Source: Ricordea florida
Taxonomy: Eukaryota; Cnidaria; Anthozoa; Corallimorpharia; Ricordeidae
Direction: 5' to 3'
Assembly (NCBI GenBank): GCA_949710005.1
Contig: OX453275.1
Location: 6,744,481-6,808,480 of the forward strand
DNA: 64,000 nt
Of this stretch, positions 7,381-16,217 are shown one piece after another. Both the position numbers and the translations under genes were made by a program. Each line of letters opens with the position of its first letter. The first letter of the stretch is position 1. The notes beneath the pieces were generated by a model. It did not search any database. It was not told the origin of the DNA and saw only the letters and a list, made by a program, of their open reading frames with translations.

Positions 7381-8622
7381 TCAGTACTTAATTGATCTCA
7401 AACTTGAATTCATTATTTCCATCATTGCATCAGCTACAACAAACATATAGCAAGTTATTGTTCCTGAACCGCTTTGTTTCCTTTTAATTTCTATTTTTAC
7501 ACCATCATGCGTATTATTTAGAGCAAGTCCGCCGCCATGAATACCATTATCTGGATGAGATCTAGTATCAACCCAAAGAGCAAACTTATCCGCGTAAAAT
7601 TCTTTTTCTTTCAATGAAATTTGTAAACCATCATCCCTATGAAAGCGTTTTTTCACAGATTCCCAAAGATCAGATGGAATCATGCCCCTAGAGTATATTC
7701 GATTTGGTACCCCATCAACATCAATTTCAACTGAAGATATACCAGGATTATAAAAATTTTCTGAATCCCTTGCTCCTGCAGTTTGAGGCAATAAAAACAA
7801 AAACAATATTCCTGTCATTGATCTTCTCGGTAAATTAATATGCTGATTAATAACACCATCACCACCAATTGAAAATGTAAAAGTTTTGTGTAATGTAATA
7901 TTTTCATAAAAGAATCCTTTACCAACTTGATATGTTGATTGCGCCTCGCGGGCTAAGTATTCACTAGAAATTGAAGAATATTCTAACTCTAAGTTTTTGA
8001 TTGAATATGATGGTGCTTTAGTTGTATCAGAATAAATAAGAATATTAGTGATTGGGGCAAGTGTAAGCTCAAATATAAGATGATTTTCCAACGCTTTCGG
8101 ATAAAAAACGCCATGATCGTTTAGAATAGGATGATTTATTGGTATTCTATACTTTGAACCATGAACATTAGCGAGAGCAACTTCTTTTACATCTTGTGTT
8201 TTTGCGTCTCCAGCTTTTGTTCTAAGTTTTCTAATATTTAACGAAGAAATACCTTGTTTTAATCTATCTTCGCGCTCTTCTTCAGTTAAGAATAAATCAT
8301 GATATGTTTGAAATAAATCATATCTTTGAGTATCTTGCAATGTTTCTCCTCCAAAAAGAACTTTTAGTCTGGTCACAAGATTACGGCCCACATTATTAAC
8401 AAGTGTATTATTCGCATGACCCTCAACATCTAAATCAAATAGAAGAGATACACTTCCGGGTACAATCACTAAATTCTCAGAAAGTTTTGGAATATTTATG
8501 TATAATGTTTCTCCTGGACTGGCTGAGGATGGATTGAGAGTAATTCGATTCAATGTTGATTCTGCTTTCAAACCAAAAGGTTCTTTTGGAATTCTGTTTG
8601 GATTAATTTTTTCAGACGTCAT
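7381..8622 (-). CDS. Probable major capsid protein, 413 aa
   Basis: This protein is shared with copy B (408 aa) at very high similarity throughout. It is rich in predicted beta strands with few long helices and no membrane segment, as expected for a jelly-roll capsid protein. Conserved stretches include VIVPGSVSLLFDLDVEGHAN near residue 55, YDLFQTYHDLFLTEEERE near 118 and YYAKFALWVD-like sequence (EFYADKFALWVD) near 345. It resembles the family annotated in invertebrate genomes as F54H12.2-like proteins. Capsid identity is inferred from this, from its place between integrase and packaging ATPase, and from its strong conservation. Promoter box TTTAAAGATTAACC at 8,644-8,657. Confidence 0.8.
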   Translation of the reverse strand: MTSEKINPNRIPKEPFGLKAESTLNRITLNPSSASPGETLYINIPKLSENLVIVPGSVSLLFDLDVEGHANNTLVNNVGRNLVTRLKVLFGGETLQDTQRYDLFQTYHDLFLTEEEREDRLKQGISSLNIRKLRTKAGDAKTQDVKEVALANVHGSKYRIPINHPILNDHGVFYPKALENHLIFELTLAPITNILIYSDTTKAPSYSIKNLELEYSSISSEYLAREAQSTYQVGKGFFYENITLHKTFTFSIGGDGVINQHINLPRRSMTGILFLFLLPQTAGARDSENFYNPGISSVEIDVDGVPNRIYSRGMIPSDLWESVKKRFHRDDGLQISLKEKEFYADKFALWVDTRSHPDNGIHGGGLALNNTHDGVKIEIKRKQSGSGTITCYMFVVADAMMEIMNSSLRSIKY

Positions 8623-8657
8623 TGTAATTTATAAGATACTTTGGTTAATCTTTAAAC
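8623..8657 (-). promoter_or_regulatory. Capsid gene promoter segment (first of two direct copies)
   Basis: The region before the capsid ATG reads (minus strand) TTTAAAGATTAACCAAAG, then TATCTTATAAATTACA. Almost the same 33-base segment occurs at 8,835-8,866 before the 60-aa gene. Copy B has only one, shared head-to-head by capsid and integrase. Confidence 0.6.
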
Positions 8658-8834
8658 CTGTGTTGTGCTATTTTCTAACTCGCCAATATGTTTTAATAAA
8701 CCCTCTCTCGCCTCGGGAATTAAAATCATAATATTAAAAATTTTATCACCATCTTCCATATATAGAATTTTTTTTCTAATAATTTTTTTCATAAGATTAA
8801 TTTGGTATTCGCTAAATTTTGTTTCCTCCACCAT
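8652..8834 (-). CDS. 60-aa element protein, present in copy A only
   Basis: A short acidic/basic helical protein with a central hydrophobic patch (ILYMEDGDKIFNIMILIP). It has its own copy of the capsid-type promoter segment upstream (8,835-8,866) and sits between integrase and capsid genes. Copy B has only 33 bases here and no such gene. The pair of similar promoter segments flanking it suggests gain with, or loss by recombination between, the two repeats. Function unknown; the ORF is small but has correct signals. Confidence 0.55.
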   Translation of the reverse strand: MVEETKFSEYQINLMKKIIRKKILYMEDGDKIFNIMILIPEAREGLLKHIGELENSTTQV

Positions 8835-8866
8835 TTTAATTTATAAGATACCTTGTTAATTTTTAA
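8835..8866. promoter_or_regulatory. Bidirectional promoter segment between the 60-aa gene and integrase
   Basis: 32 bases between divergent ATGs. On the minus strand TTTAAAAATTAACAAGG then TATCTTATAAATTAAA precedes the 60-aa gene. Read the other way, TTATAAGATACC lies before the integrase. It is the second direct copy of the segment at 8,623-8,657. Confidence 0.55.
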
Positions 8867-9874
8867 ATGATGTCAAAAATATATTATTCGACCAAAGGGT
8901 ATTGGAAAGGATATTCCGCGATTACTAAATTAGCTGAGAAGGCGAAAGTAAGTGAAAATGGGGCAAAACAATGGCTTCAAAAACAGGCAATATGGCAAAT
9001 CTATCTCCCAGCCCCAAAGTATATACCTAGACCCCATTGGACTGTAGATAAACCAAATCAGATTCACCAAGCAGATTTATTATTTTTACCGCACGATAGA
9101 GTTGGAAGAAAAACATATAAATATGCGTTAGTTGTGGTTGATATCGCCTCGAGATATAAAGATGCGGAGCCATTAACTTCAAAAGAAAGTCGAGAGATAT
9201 CAGAAGCTTTTACAAAAATATATTCTAGAAGATTGAAATACCCTAAAACATTAATGGTTGATCCTGGAAAAGAATTTATGGGCGAGGTTAGTAAACTCAT
9301 GAATTACCATAATGTGGGGATACAAAGAAGTGAAGCTGGTAATCATAGAGCTCAAGCATTTGTAGAAAATGCAAACAGAATATTGGGAGAAAGATTATTT
9401 AGTCATCAATATGCGCAGGAAATGATTAGTGATGCCCGATCAAGGGTATGGGTGAAAAGATTACCAGCTATTCTAAAAACTTTGAATAATACAAAAACGA
9501 GAATAACCGGTAAAGAGCCTGATGAGGCTATAAAAATGAAAGAGGTTGATATTAAACCTAAAAATTATCACCGAGTTGTTGGTCTTGATGAGATTAGATT
9601 ACCTCATAGTGTTAAAGTTAGATATCTATTATTTCCAGGTGAACTTGAAGGTGGTGAAAAAAGGAGGGCTACAGATCCTATTTGGAGTATCAAAGTTTAT
9701 GATATTTCTAAAAGTATTATTACGCCTAATCAACCGGTTTTATATTATTTAACTGATGGGCCAAGACGAGGTTTTGTAAGGGAAGAATTACAAGTTGTAC
9801 CTTATGATACAGAACTTCCACCAGATTCTGTTTTGGTAAGATCCAGCTCTGCTGGGGAGGGCTCCGCCCGATAA
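8867..9874 (+). CDS. Retroviral-type DDE integrase, 335 aa
   Basis: It catalyses insertion of the element into host DNA. The catalytic core (about 60-190) has D70 (HQADLLFL), D132 (LMVDPGKEFM) and E167 (QAFVENANRI), the D,D,E triad of the rve family. A helix-turn-helix-like N-terminus (about 15-45) precedes it, and an SH3-like beta C-terminus (about 225-320, with GPRRGFVREELQ) follows. It is the only large gene besides the 273-aa one pointing right. Its 3' end overlaps the 3' end of the polymerase gene by 73 bases, tail to tail. The last ten residues before the stop (SSSAGEGSAR) come from a double-hairpin insert. Copy B stops right before that point. Confidence 0.92.
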   Translation: MMSKIYYSTKGYWKGYSAITKLAEKAKVSENGAKQWLQKQAIWQIYLPAPKYIPRPHWTVDKPNQIHQADLLFLPHDRVGRKTYKYALVVVDIASRYKDAEPLTSKESREISEAFTKIYSRRLKYPKTLMVDPGKEFMGEVSKLMNYHNVGIQRSEAGNHRAQAFVENANRILGERLFSHQYAQEMISDARSRVWVKRLPAILKTLNNTKTRITGKEPDEAIKMKEVDIKPKNYHRVVGLDEIRLPHSVKVRYLLFPGELEGGEKRRATDPIWSIKVYDISKSIITPNQPVLYYLTDGPRRGFVREELQVVPYDTELPPDSVLVRSSSAGEGSAR

Positions 9875-12800
9875 TGACCATAAGGGAGAGTATGTTTTCC
9901 ATCTTTACAAATTATTCTCTTATCATCATCAGCCGATAGTGCAACTTTATTAACAGTTTCAGTATAAACAAAATGTTTGTAACTTCTTATTACTTGCATC
10001 TCCCTCATCTGCTTTACTTTATTTTCTAAACATTCCTTGTAATCATCAAATCTTATACTTTTTTCTACAACTGATTTCTTAATTCCCTTATCCTTTTTTA
10101 TCTCTTTACCATCATCTGTTTTGAAAGAGTATAGCTTAGCCCGTAGACCGACAAATTCGGTTATTATTTTCCCACCAGCCTCATCTTTAAACTTGCCAAT
10201 TACTTTTTTGTTTTTATCAGTCTTAATACCTGATCGATGGTTGTCAGGAAAATTGGAAGTGTCAAACCTTTCCGCCACATCTGGGGCAATATCCTTATAG
10301 AAATCCTCAGTTTCTATATCGTATACAAGACTATCTGTATCTGTCATAAGTAATTTGGCTTTTTCTCCATATTTTGGTTTAATATAATTATAATGAAAGT
10401 CATACATCATTGACTTGCTTATATCTAAAATACACATTCCTAAGTAAATAGGTTTGTTGTATTTTATATGCGTTTTATTCATATGAACAGCCATAAGATT
10501 TTCAGAAAAAATAGTTCTTCGATTATAGTTAGCTTTTGATATTAATTTTCTTGCTTCTTTCTCATTAGTAACCAATCTTATATCAACCCTTTTTCTAAGA
10601 TTTTCCATTGTTTTACCAAATACAGAGTTGTTCATGAGTTTGAAGAAATCTTTTTCAAACTCATTCTTTGCTTTGGCCCTTAGTTCGGTATTCAAATCTA
10701 TGTAAGATTTTAACCATTTTGACTCTTCAAATTTAATTCCTCTATGAATCTTTGTTACCTCTAATCCTAGACTTTCATAAAGTTTTAATGTTTCATGATG
10801 AACAACATAATTTTTCTTATTGTTAAGATTTGGTATTAATTTCTCAACCCTATTAACCTTAATTCTTTCCGGGGCAAGCGGATAGTCACTATGTAAATCA
10901 TGAAGATGCCGTGGATATTTTAAATCAACCTCTACTATACATGGAATATTTCTCCAATTTGTTTGCTCATTTTCACTCATCCATTTTAAACCATGAGTTG
11001 GTAATGCTTCACTCATTGCCCCACCATATAAGTTGTTTGCGTCGAGATATTGTATATAATTTGCTACCATTTTAGGGTCATATTCTTTCATGTATTTGTT
11101 GTTAGCTTTAGCATATCTGTTTGATATCTGAGATATACCCCCTCTAACACCTTTCTCAATCATAATTAGAATATCAATGTCATTTACCATCTCCAATTGA
11201 ACCTTAGTTTTTTTCAACATAGCATCCCAAGCCAGACCTGGCGCTGTATAATACCAAGCAGGATCTAATCTGTAGGTATTTTGACAAACATCTCTAAAGT
11301 TTTCAAAAACATCAGCTAATAATAACACATCAGACTTGAGATATAGATTAAGGTAATCTCGCATTGTTTTCATATTAAAGGTTTTCCATACCTTTTTTGC
11401 ATGTTCATAATCTTCATCAGAAATATCTTTATCTCCAAGTTTTGAGTAAAACTCTTTCTTCGGCGGAAGTTGGATTTCGTTTAATTTGCCAAAATCATCA
11501 AGATAATCATATGGGAAAACACCCTTTCTCAATAATAACTTTAATTCTTCACCTTCAAAATACTTTGTAATTTCATGTAGGTTTTTATCTGTTGGATTAA
11601 GGCACCTCCCTTTTATTTCACCTTTACAAACATCACACTTTCCACATTTAGTAAGATTGCCAGACAAATTATCAAGGCTGGACGGCATAAATTTTAATGA
11701 ATCTATGAACCTGATATCCCTGATAACATCTTTCATCTCGCCGCTTTTTTTATCTTTGAAGGTATCAACCACAATCTCTTTTGAGAAAGAAATATACTTT
11801 TCCTCGTTATTAGGTATTAGTTTTATTTTACCTTCTGTTTTTGCAAGATTATTAATAAATAGATGAGAATCATACCCCGATAAATTGTGAATTATGACTG
11901 GGAAGAATTTTGGGATCTTATAATTTAAATTGCAATCTTTATGCGCCGCGCCTCTATACTTTCCTGTAAGGTGGCAATGATCTATTACCTTATCTTCACC
12001 CAATTCTTTCTCACAGATATGGCAGTTAGTAGCATTTTCATAATTTGTTTCGTCAACTTCTGTCATCATTTTCTTATTAAATTTTTTGAATCTTTTTTTA
12101 TTATGGCTTATGCAATCCTTATAAATTTTCCTAAATTCTTCTTCAATATATTCCACAAATTTCTGCGCTACATCATCTTCTGGCGATTCAGCAGTATATC
12201 TATAAAATCTAGATTTACATATTTTTTCATTAAAACTCTTAATATAACAACCAAACGCAACCGGTTTGTGCAACTGATATTTATTAGTATAACTTTTATT
12301 TTTATCAAGCCGGCCCGTTTGTTTTATTTTATTCAAAATACACTCAAAGTCAGCATATGCTACAAAAGGTATCTTCATTTTTTTAACAAAATTTTTAAAA
12401 GAAATAAAACATGGACTTCCATCTTTATTTTTTAGCATATCAATTCTTGCTTCATTGTACAAAAAACAATATCCTTCATGCTTTTCTAATGATCTTTTTA
12501 AGTGAAAAGGATGCAAACAATTATCACAAAAATACAACTTACATTTACGTTTAGTAACTTGCCTGCATATAAGTGCGCTAATATTCTTTATTAAAACGAA
12601 GTGTTTTTTTGGTTCTTCATCTTCAGTTTCTTCTGTTAATAAAAGTAATCTAATCAATTTAAATCCTCGTTTACTACTTCTTTTTATAGGATATACCCCT
12701 ATTTTCTCATCATATCCATATATAGCAATATCATAATCATTTTGGTTTTCAAAATTAACAATATCTTGAATTGTACTTGGGAAATTAATTCCATTCCAAT

Positions 12801-14034
12801 TAAAATTCTTTGATTGTTCTATCAATTCTTTAGTTATTCTTTGTGGATTTTTATCGGTTGGATAAACTGCTCGTGATACACACCACTTGAAACATTCTTC
12901 ATCATAATTCTTAAGGTTAATAATAGCATTCCTGTTTAACAATTCTTTTGGTAACGGAATATAAGATCCACCTAAAAGTGGAACAAAACGATCAATGAAA
13001 ATGTCAAAAAATAGTACGCGTTCGAATATCCAACCAGATCCATTATTTATAAAATTTTCAAATAATACAAGTTGTTGATTTGCTAATCTATCAAATAATT
13101 CCGATAAATCTGTTGCCTCGAGAACAATTTCTGATTTTTCAGAAGGAAATGGAGTGACACAATATTCAATTTCCCCAGTGCTAAGATTTTTTTTCTTGAA
13201 CATACATGAAAATATAAATTTAGTCTTTAATGATTTTTTTGATTCAACTCTCTTTCCAATTAAATCCATAACTTTTGGTTTTATTTTATGTAAGAATGTC
13301 TTTTCATCATTCCTTTCATTTCCTTCAATCCTATAGCTTATATAATTACCATTAATGGCCGATTCATATTCCCTTGGCGTAAAATCTTCCACATTCTCAT
13401 TTCTTTTTGTTTTTGGTCTTGCTCCCTCCTTCTCATAATCTCTTTTTGGTGGTTTTATTTCTTTGGACTTATTTACTTTTTTATATCTTTCTATAAATTT
13501 TTTAGCTAATTCTTCTGTTTTATTTTTTACCTTTTTAGGAATATATGGTTTCACAAAATTCCAAAACTTATTTAATACATTTCCCAAAAAAGGGGTTTGT
13601 TTTGTTTTTGGTTTAGGTGGTGAAGGTCTTTTTTTTGATTTAGATTTATTAATATTTATTCTAGGTTGATTTGGTGGGGGTGGTCCCGGAGGAGTTCCCG
13701 GCCTAATTATATCTGGCGAGCCGGGCGGGGTCCCTGGCATTGGTTGGGGAATAGTTAAAGGTGGTAAATTTGGCCTCATTGGCGGTGGTGCAATATTCGG
13801 AATTGGGAGAGGTAAATTTGGTTGATTTCTTGGCCTAATTGGCATATTACGCAGCTCATTAACAATCCCCACAATATTATTAATTATTTCTTGAATATTA
13901 TTAGTTATTTCGGGTATATTAATCAATGCATTAATAAGTTCTGCTTTATTAAATGCAGATCGTCCTCGAATATTATACCATCTAACTAAAGATTTTAATT
14001 CTGGCACATTTAATCTTCGCAATTGTTGTTCCAT
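9802..14034 (-). CDS. Protein-primed family B DNA polymerase, 1,410 aa
   Basis: Domains in order: SAP-like DNA-binding helix pair (1-40, LNVPELKSLVRWYNIRGRSA); Pro-rich linker (about 65-140); basic region; C2H2-type zinc finger (about 500-522); ExoI YADFECIL (about 561); an inserted HNH/endonuclease-VII-like Cys/His module CHICEKEL...DHCHLTGKYRG (about 675-705); ExoII HNLSGYDSH (about 715); ExoIII SDVLLLADVF (about 900); palm motif A LDANNLYG (about 1,000); motif B MNNSVFGKTMEN (about 1,135); motif C DTDSLVYD (about 1,230). All key acidic residues are present. The order matches Polinton/Maverick polymerases. Near the C-terminus, ten residues absent from copy B come from the double hairpin at 9,842-9,871. 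Promoter box TTTAAAAAGAAG lies just upstream. Confidence 0.95.
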   Translation of the reverse strand: MEQQLRRLNVPELKSLVRWYNIRGRSAFNKAELINALINIPEITNNIQEIINNIVGIVNELRNMPIRPRNQPNLPLPIPNIAPPPMRPNLPPLTIPQPMPGTPPGSPDIIRPGTPPGPPPPNQPRININKSKSKKRPSPPKPKTKQTPFLGNVLNKFWNFVKPYIPKKVKNKTEELAKKFIERYKKVNKSKEIKPPKRDYEKEGARPKTKRNENVEDFTPREYESAINGNYISYRIEGNERNDEKTFLHKIKPKVMDLIGKRVESKKSLKTKFIFSCMFKKKNLSTGEIEYCVTPFPSEKSEIVLEATDLSELFDRLANQQLVLFENFINNGSGWIFERVLFFDIFIDRFVPLLGGSYIPLPKELLNRNAIINLKNYDEECFKWCVSRAVYPTDKNPQRITKELIEQSKNFNWNGINFPSTIQDIVNFENQNDYDIAIYGYDEKIGVYPIKRSSKRGFKLIRLLLLTEETEDEEPKKHFVLIKNISALICRQVTKRKCKLYFCDNCLHPFHLKRSLEKHEGYCFLYNEARIDMLKNKDGSPCFISFKNFVKKMKIPFVAYADFECILNKIKQTGRLDKNKSYTNKYQLHKPVAFGCYIKSFNEKICKSRFYRYTAESPEDDVAQKFVEYIEEEFRKIYKDCISHNKKRFKKFNKKMMTEVDETNYENATNCHICEKELGEDKVIDHCHLTGKYRGAAHKDCNLNYKIPKFFPVIIHNLSGYDSHLFINNLAKTEGKIKLIPNNEEKYISFSKEIVVDTFKDKKSGEMKDVIRDIRFIDSLKFMPSSLDNLSGNLTKCGKCDVCKGEIKGRCLNPTDKNLHEITKYFEGEELKLLLRKGVFPYDYLDDFGKLNEIQLPPKKEFYSKLGDKDISDEDYEHAKKVWKTFNMKTMRDYLNLYLKSDVLLLADVFENFRDVCQNTYRLDPAWYYTAPGLAWDAMLKKTKVQLEMVNDIDILIMIEKGVRGGISQISNRYAKANNKYMKEYDPKMVANYIQYLDANNLYGGAMSEALPTHGLKWMSENEQTNWRNIPCIVEVDLKYPRHLHDLHSDYPLAPERIKVNRVEKLIPNLNNKKNYVVHHETLKLYESLGLEVTKIHRGIKFEESKWLKSYIDLNTELRAKAKNEFEKDFFKLMNNSVFGKTMENLRKRVDIRLVTNEKEARKLISKANYNRRTIFSENLMAVHMNKTHIKYNKPIYLGMCILDISKSMMYDFHYNYIKPKYGEKAKLLMTDTDSLVYDIETEDFYKDIAPDVAERFDTSNFPDNHRSGIKTDKNKKVIGKFKDEAGGKIITEFVGLRAKLYSFKTDDGKEIKKDKGIKKSVVEKSIRFDDYKECLENKVKQMREMQVIRSYKHFVYTETVNKVALSADDDKRIICKDGKHTLPYGHYRAEPSPAELDLTKTESGGSSVS
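9842..9871. repeat. 30-base GC-rich double-hairpin insert in the integrase/polymerase overlap
   Basis: Stem CCAGC/GCTGG with loop TCT, spacer GGA, stem GGGC/GCCC with loop TCC. The insert is exactly 30 bases and lies within the tail-to-tail overlap. It therefore adds ten codons to the integrase on one strand and ten to the polymerase on the other, leaving both frames and both stops working. Copy B has uninterrupted sequence at the same point in both genes. Confidence 0.9.
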
Positions 14035-14094
14035 TTGTATGTTGATTCTTCTTTTTAAATAGGTATTTTTATTTCTTTTGAAAAATCATTTTTA

Positions 14095-14482
14095 AAATGT
14101 GCCAGATCCTCATCATCAAATTTTCTGGGTTTCACATAGGCTTAGTATCAGTTTCATAAAATGTGCCGGATCCCAGCCATCACCAATTTCATATAGTTTT
14201 TGTATCAACTTTGTATCGGCTTGGTGCTCTAGTCAATAACAGCTTTGTATCGGTTTTGTATCGGCTTGGTGCTCTAGTCAATAACAGCTTTGTATCGGCT
14301 TGGCGGCAATCTACCTACACTCATTATTGATTATCAGAAACTTAACAATTTCACAGAGGTACCCGCCCGCCCACCTGATCATCCGACATGTACTTTGTTA
14401 AATCTTTGCTAATATAATCAAATGTGCCAGCCCCCGCGCGCGTATTTCAATCGTAATAAAATCGTAATGTGAAATGTGCCAG
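14095..14482. repeat. Subterminal repeats of copy A
   Basis: The motif AAATGTGCC(A/G)G occurs four times, at 14,095, 14,159, 14,420 and 14,472. Its reverse complement CTGGCACATTT appears at the matching place in copy B (53,784). Between them are two copies of a roughly 43-base unit containing TTTGTATCGGCTTGGTGCTC (about 14,210-14,300). These are candidates for terminal-repeat or replication-origin sequence. Confidence 0.6.
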
Positions 14483-14498
14483 GACCCCCGTTTTATAT

Positions 14499-14665
14499 CA
14501 TCACTGTGACTGTGGTTGTGACTGTTATCGTGGCTGTGACTGTGGTTGTGACTGTGATCGTGGCTGTGATTGTGGTTGTGACTGTGATCGTGGTTGTGAC
14601 TGTGGTTGTGGCTGTGATCGTGGTTGTGACGGTGATCGTCGTGACTGTGGAAGTTGTTATTGTTG
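14499..14665. repeat. Microsatellite, GTGACTGTGGTT / GTGATCGTGGCT type
   Basis: Imperfect hexamer/dodecamer repeats of GTGACT, GTGGTT and GTGATC lie between the end of copy A and the ankyrin exon, inside the host intron. Open frames through it (Cys/Asp repeats or Val repeats) are by-products of the repeat. Confidence 0.85.
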
Positions 14666-14701
14666 TGTCTATTGTAATTAGCTTCTTGTCTTTTTCAACA
14701 G

Positions 14702-14818
14702 GGTGCCGACATAGATGTTAAGGATGAAGCAGGAAAAGACTGCTTTGAAATTGCAAAAGAAAAGAATAACCCCGAACTAGAAAATTTGCTAGAAGAGTTC
14801 AGAGGCAAGCAAAAATAA
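14702..14818 (+). CDS. Last exon of a host ankyrin-repeat protein
   Basis: A pyrimidine-rich tract ending CTTTTTCAACAG (to 14,701) is a good splice acceptor. The 39-codon frame that follows starts GADIDVKDEAGKDCFEIA and ends LLEEFRGKQK then TAA. GADI-VKDE-GKD---IA is the typical start of an ankyrin repeat, here degenerating into a helical C-terminal cap. It is therefore the terminal exon of a plus-strand gene whose earlier exons lie left of copy A, placing copy A in the last intron. The exact gene cannot be named from 38 residues. Confidence 0.7.
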   Translation, partial: GADIDVKDEAGKDCFEIAKEKNNPELENLLEEFRGKQK

Positions 14819-15126
14819 GGTTAGCAACACAAAGTATCCTCTAATGCGCACGCTTCCGAGGCTTTTCGAAATTCGTTCAATCGTCGAGGCGTTGAGTAGT
14901 CGGGGCGTTCAGTCGTCGGGTTCTAAAAGGACGCAATTGAAAAAGTTTTATTATATAAAAAACAATGACATACCAGATTTGTTTTATCTTCACTCGTAAA
15001 AATGTCACTTTGCAATGTTAACATAATAAATCGCGCCTTAAGATGTTAAAGTGAAATGGTTTGTTACGTCATTGGTGTTGATATAATGAATAGACCATTA
15101 CTCGTATCTCCGTGCGGCCATGTAAT
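14819..15126. other. 3' flank of the ankyrin gene
   Basis: Non-coding sequence holding the probable 3' UTR (A/T-rich, TTTTATTATATAAAAAACAATGAC near 14,950). I see no further gene or clear repeat. Confidence 0.4.
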
Positions 15127-15492
15127 ATTAAGGAGCTTAAGCAAGAACGACGACGACGTCGAGGACGCGACGTTTGAAAAAAGTGATTTGTATTTCTCCT
15201 GTACAAATAGCGGCAGGCCTGTTTCATTTTCTTTCCATAACTTTTCAAACCGCCGATTTTTCCAACTTAACCCGTTCACAGTTCATTACGAATTTTTCTT
15301 GGCAATTTTGTTTATTGTGCACTCGCGTCTTCCAGAAAACCTGAAAAATGGTCATTTCACGTTCTTGTTTTGCAGAGGACGACAAAGAAATCTACCAGAC
15401 TGTATTTTTCTCGTGAAGTTTCAATGTTTCGTTCACCAACGCTATTGTTTGGTGCCGTTGCAGTTGACGTTGTTGTCGTGTTTTGCTTAATA
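15127..15492. mobile_element. Miniature inverted-repeat element (GAACGACGACGACG ends)
   Basis: The left end GCTTAAGCAAGAACGACGACG and the right end (reverse complement AAGCAAAACACGACAACAACG) form imperfect terminal inverted repeats rich in CGACGA steps. Target duplication not clear. Internal sequence has no transposase. Confidence 0.5.
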
Positions 15493-15852
15493 GGGACCTT
15501 TAGCAAGGACGACGCCGATGTCAACGAGAACGACTACGAAAAACATAAATTTGCTTTAATGCAATGAAATTGCAATTATTCCAACATATCCTCCTTGTGG
15601 AACTCATGCCAACTGTCCAGGAATTTAACTTGCATGAACGGCGTTGATGTTTTCCGAGTAAACTGAACATTTCTGTGCTTGTTTTCACTTCCTCCACAGA
15701 ACTTTAAATTTGGTCATTTCACGTCGTTGTTTTGGAAATGTACCAAAATGCAAACCGTACGTGTGGGGCGTGCTTAGCCATTGTTTTTGCTCGTTATGCC
15801 TATTGTTTTTTTGGCGTTTTCGTTCTCGTCGACGTCGTCCTTGCTAAAGGTC
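15493..15852. mobile_element. Second miniature element, ends GACCTTTAGCAAGGACGACG
   Basis: The left end GGGACCTTTAGCAAGGACGA matches the reverse complement of the right end (CGTCCTTGCTAAAGGTCGC) over about 20 bases and continues into AACGAGAACG on both sides. It abuts the preceding element. Non-coding. Confidence 0.65.
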
Positions 15853-15934
15853 GCTTTTATCTATATGGGCGCGACGCGTTGTGAAATATTTTGGACCACC
15901 CCTGTTTGGACCAAACTCGAAGTGCATAATGTAA

Positions 15935-16077
15935 CATATCAAACACGAGATGTAGTGTTTCATCACATATAAAACACCGAGAAGAGAGCTGAAAATACAA
16001 CGCACGCAGCGGATTATTCTTGGCAAAGTAAGAGGTGTTTGAAATGTGATGAAACACGAGTATCGAGTGTTTGATAT
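15935..16077. mobile_element. Palindromic miniature element, ATATCAAACAC ends
   Basis: ATATCAAACACGAGATG...TTTCATCACAT at the left pairs with AATGTGATGAAACACGAG... GAGTGTTTGATAT at the right, leaving a loop of about 60 bases. Confidence 0.6.
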
Positions 16078-16217
16078 AGCTTCTTAAACGAAATTATTTT
16101 GATGGACAAATTAATGGCCGTTTGGAGATAAGAAATCTCTTTTCTCGGGTGAAAAAATATTTCAACACTAGAAGGGAAGTCTCGAATCTTCGCGCCGCTG
16201 TGTAGTGTCCTCTATTT

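Larger units (their letters stand above)
1..14482 (-). mobile_element. Polinton/Maverick-class virus-like element, copy A (left end outside window)
   Basis: A block of at least twelve closely packed intact genes includes a family B DNA polymerase with an inserted HNH module, a DDE integrase, a capsid-like protein and a packaging-type ATPase, the gene set that defines Polintons/Mavericks and adintovirus-like elements. Gene order and orientation match copy B at 53.8-64 kb, read from the opposite strand. The right boundary is set provisionally at the last AAATGTGCCAG repeat (14,472-14,482). Host intron sequence and an ankyrin exon follow. No adenovirus-type protease is visible, but the distal end lies outside the window. 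Confidence 0.9.

Noticed and set aside
14469-14721. Open frames of Cys/Asp or Val repeats
   Set aside because: They are translations of the GTGACT/GTGATC microsatellite, open in several frames with no start context or domain.
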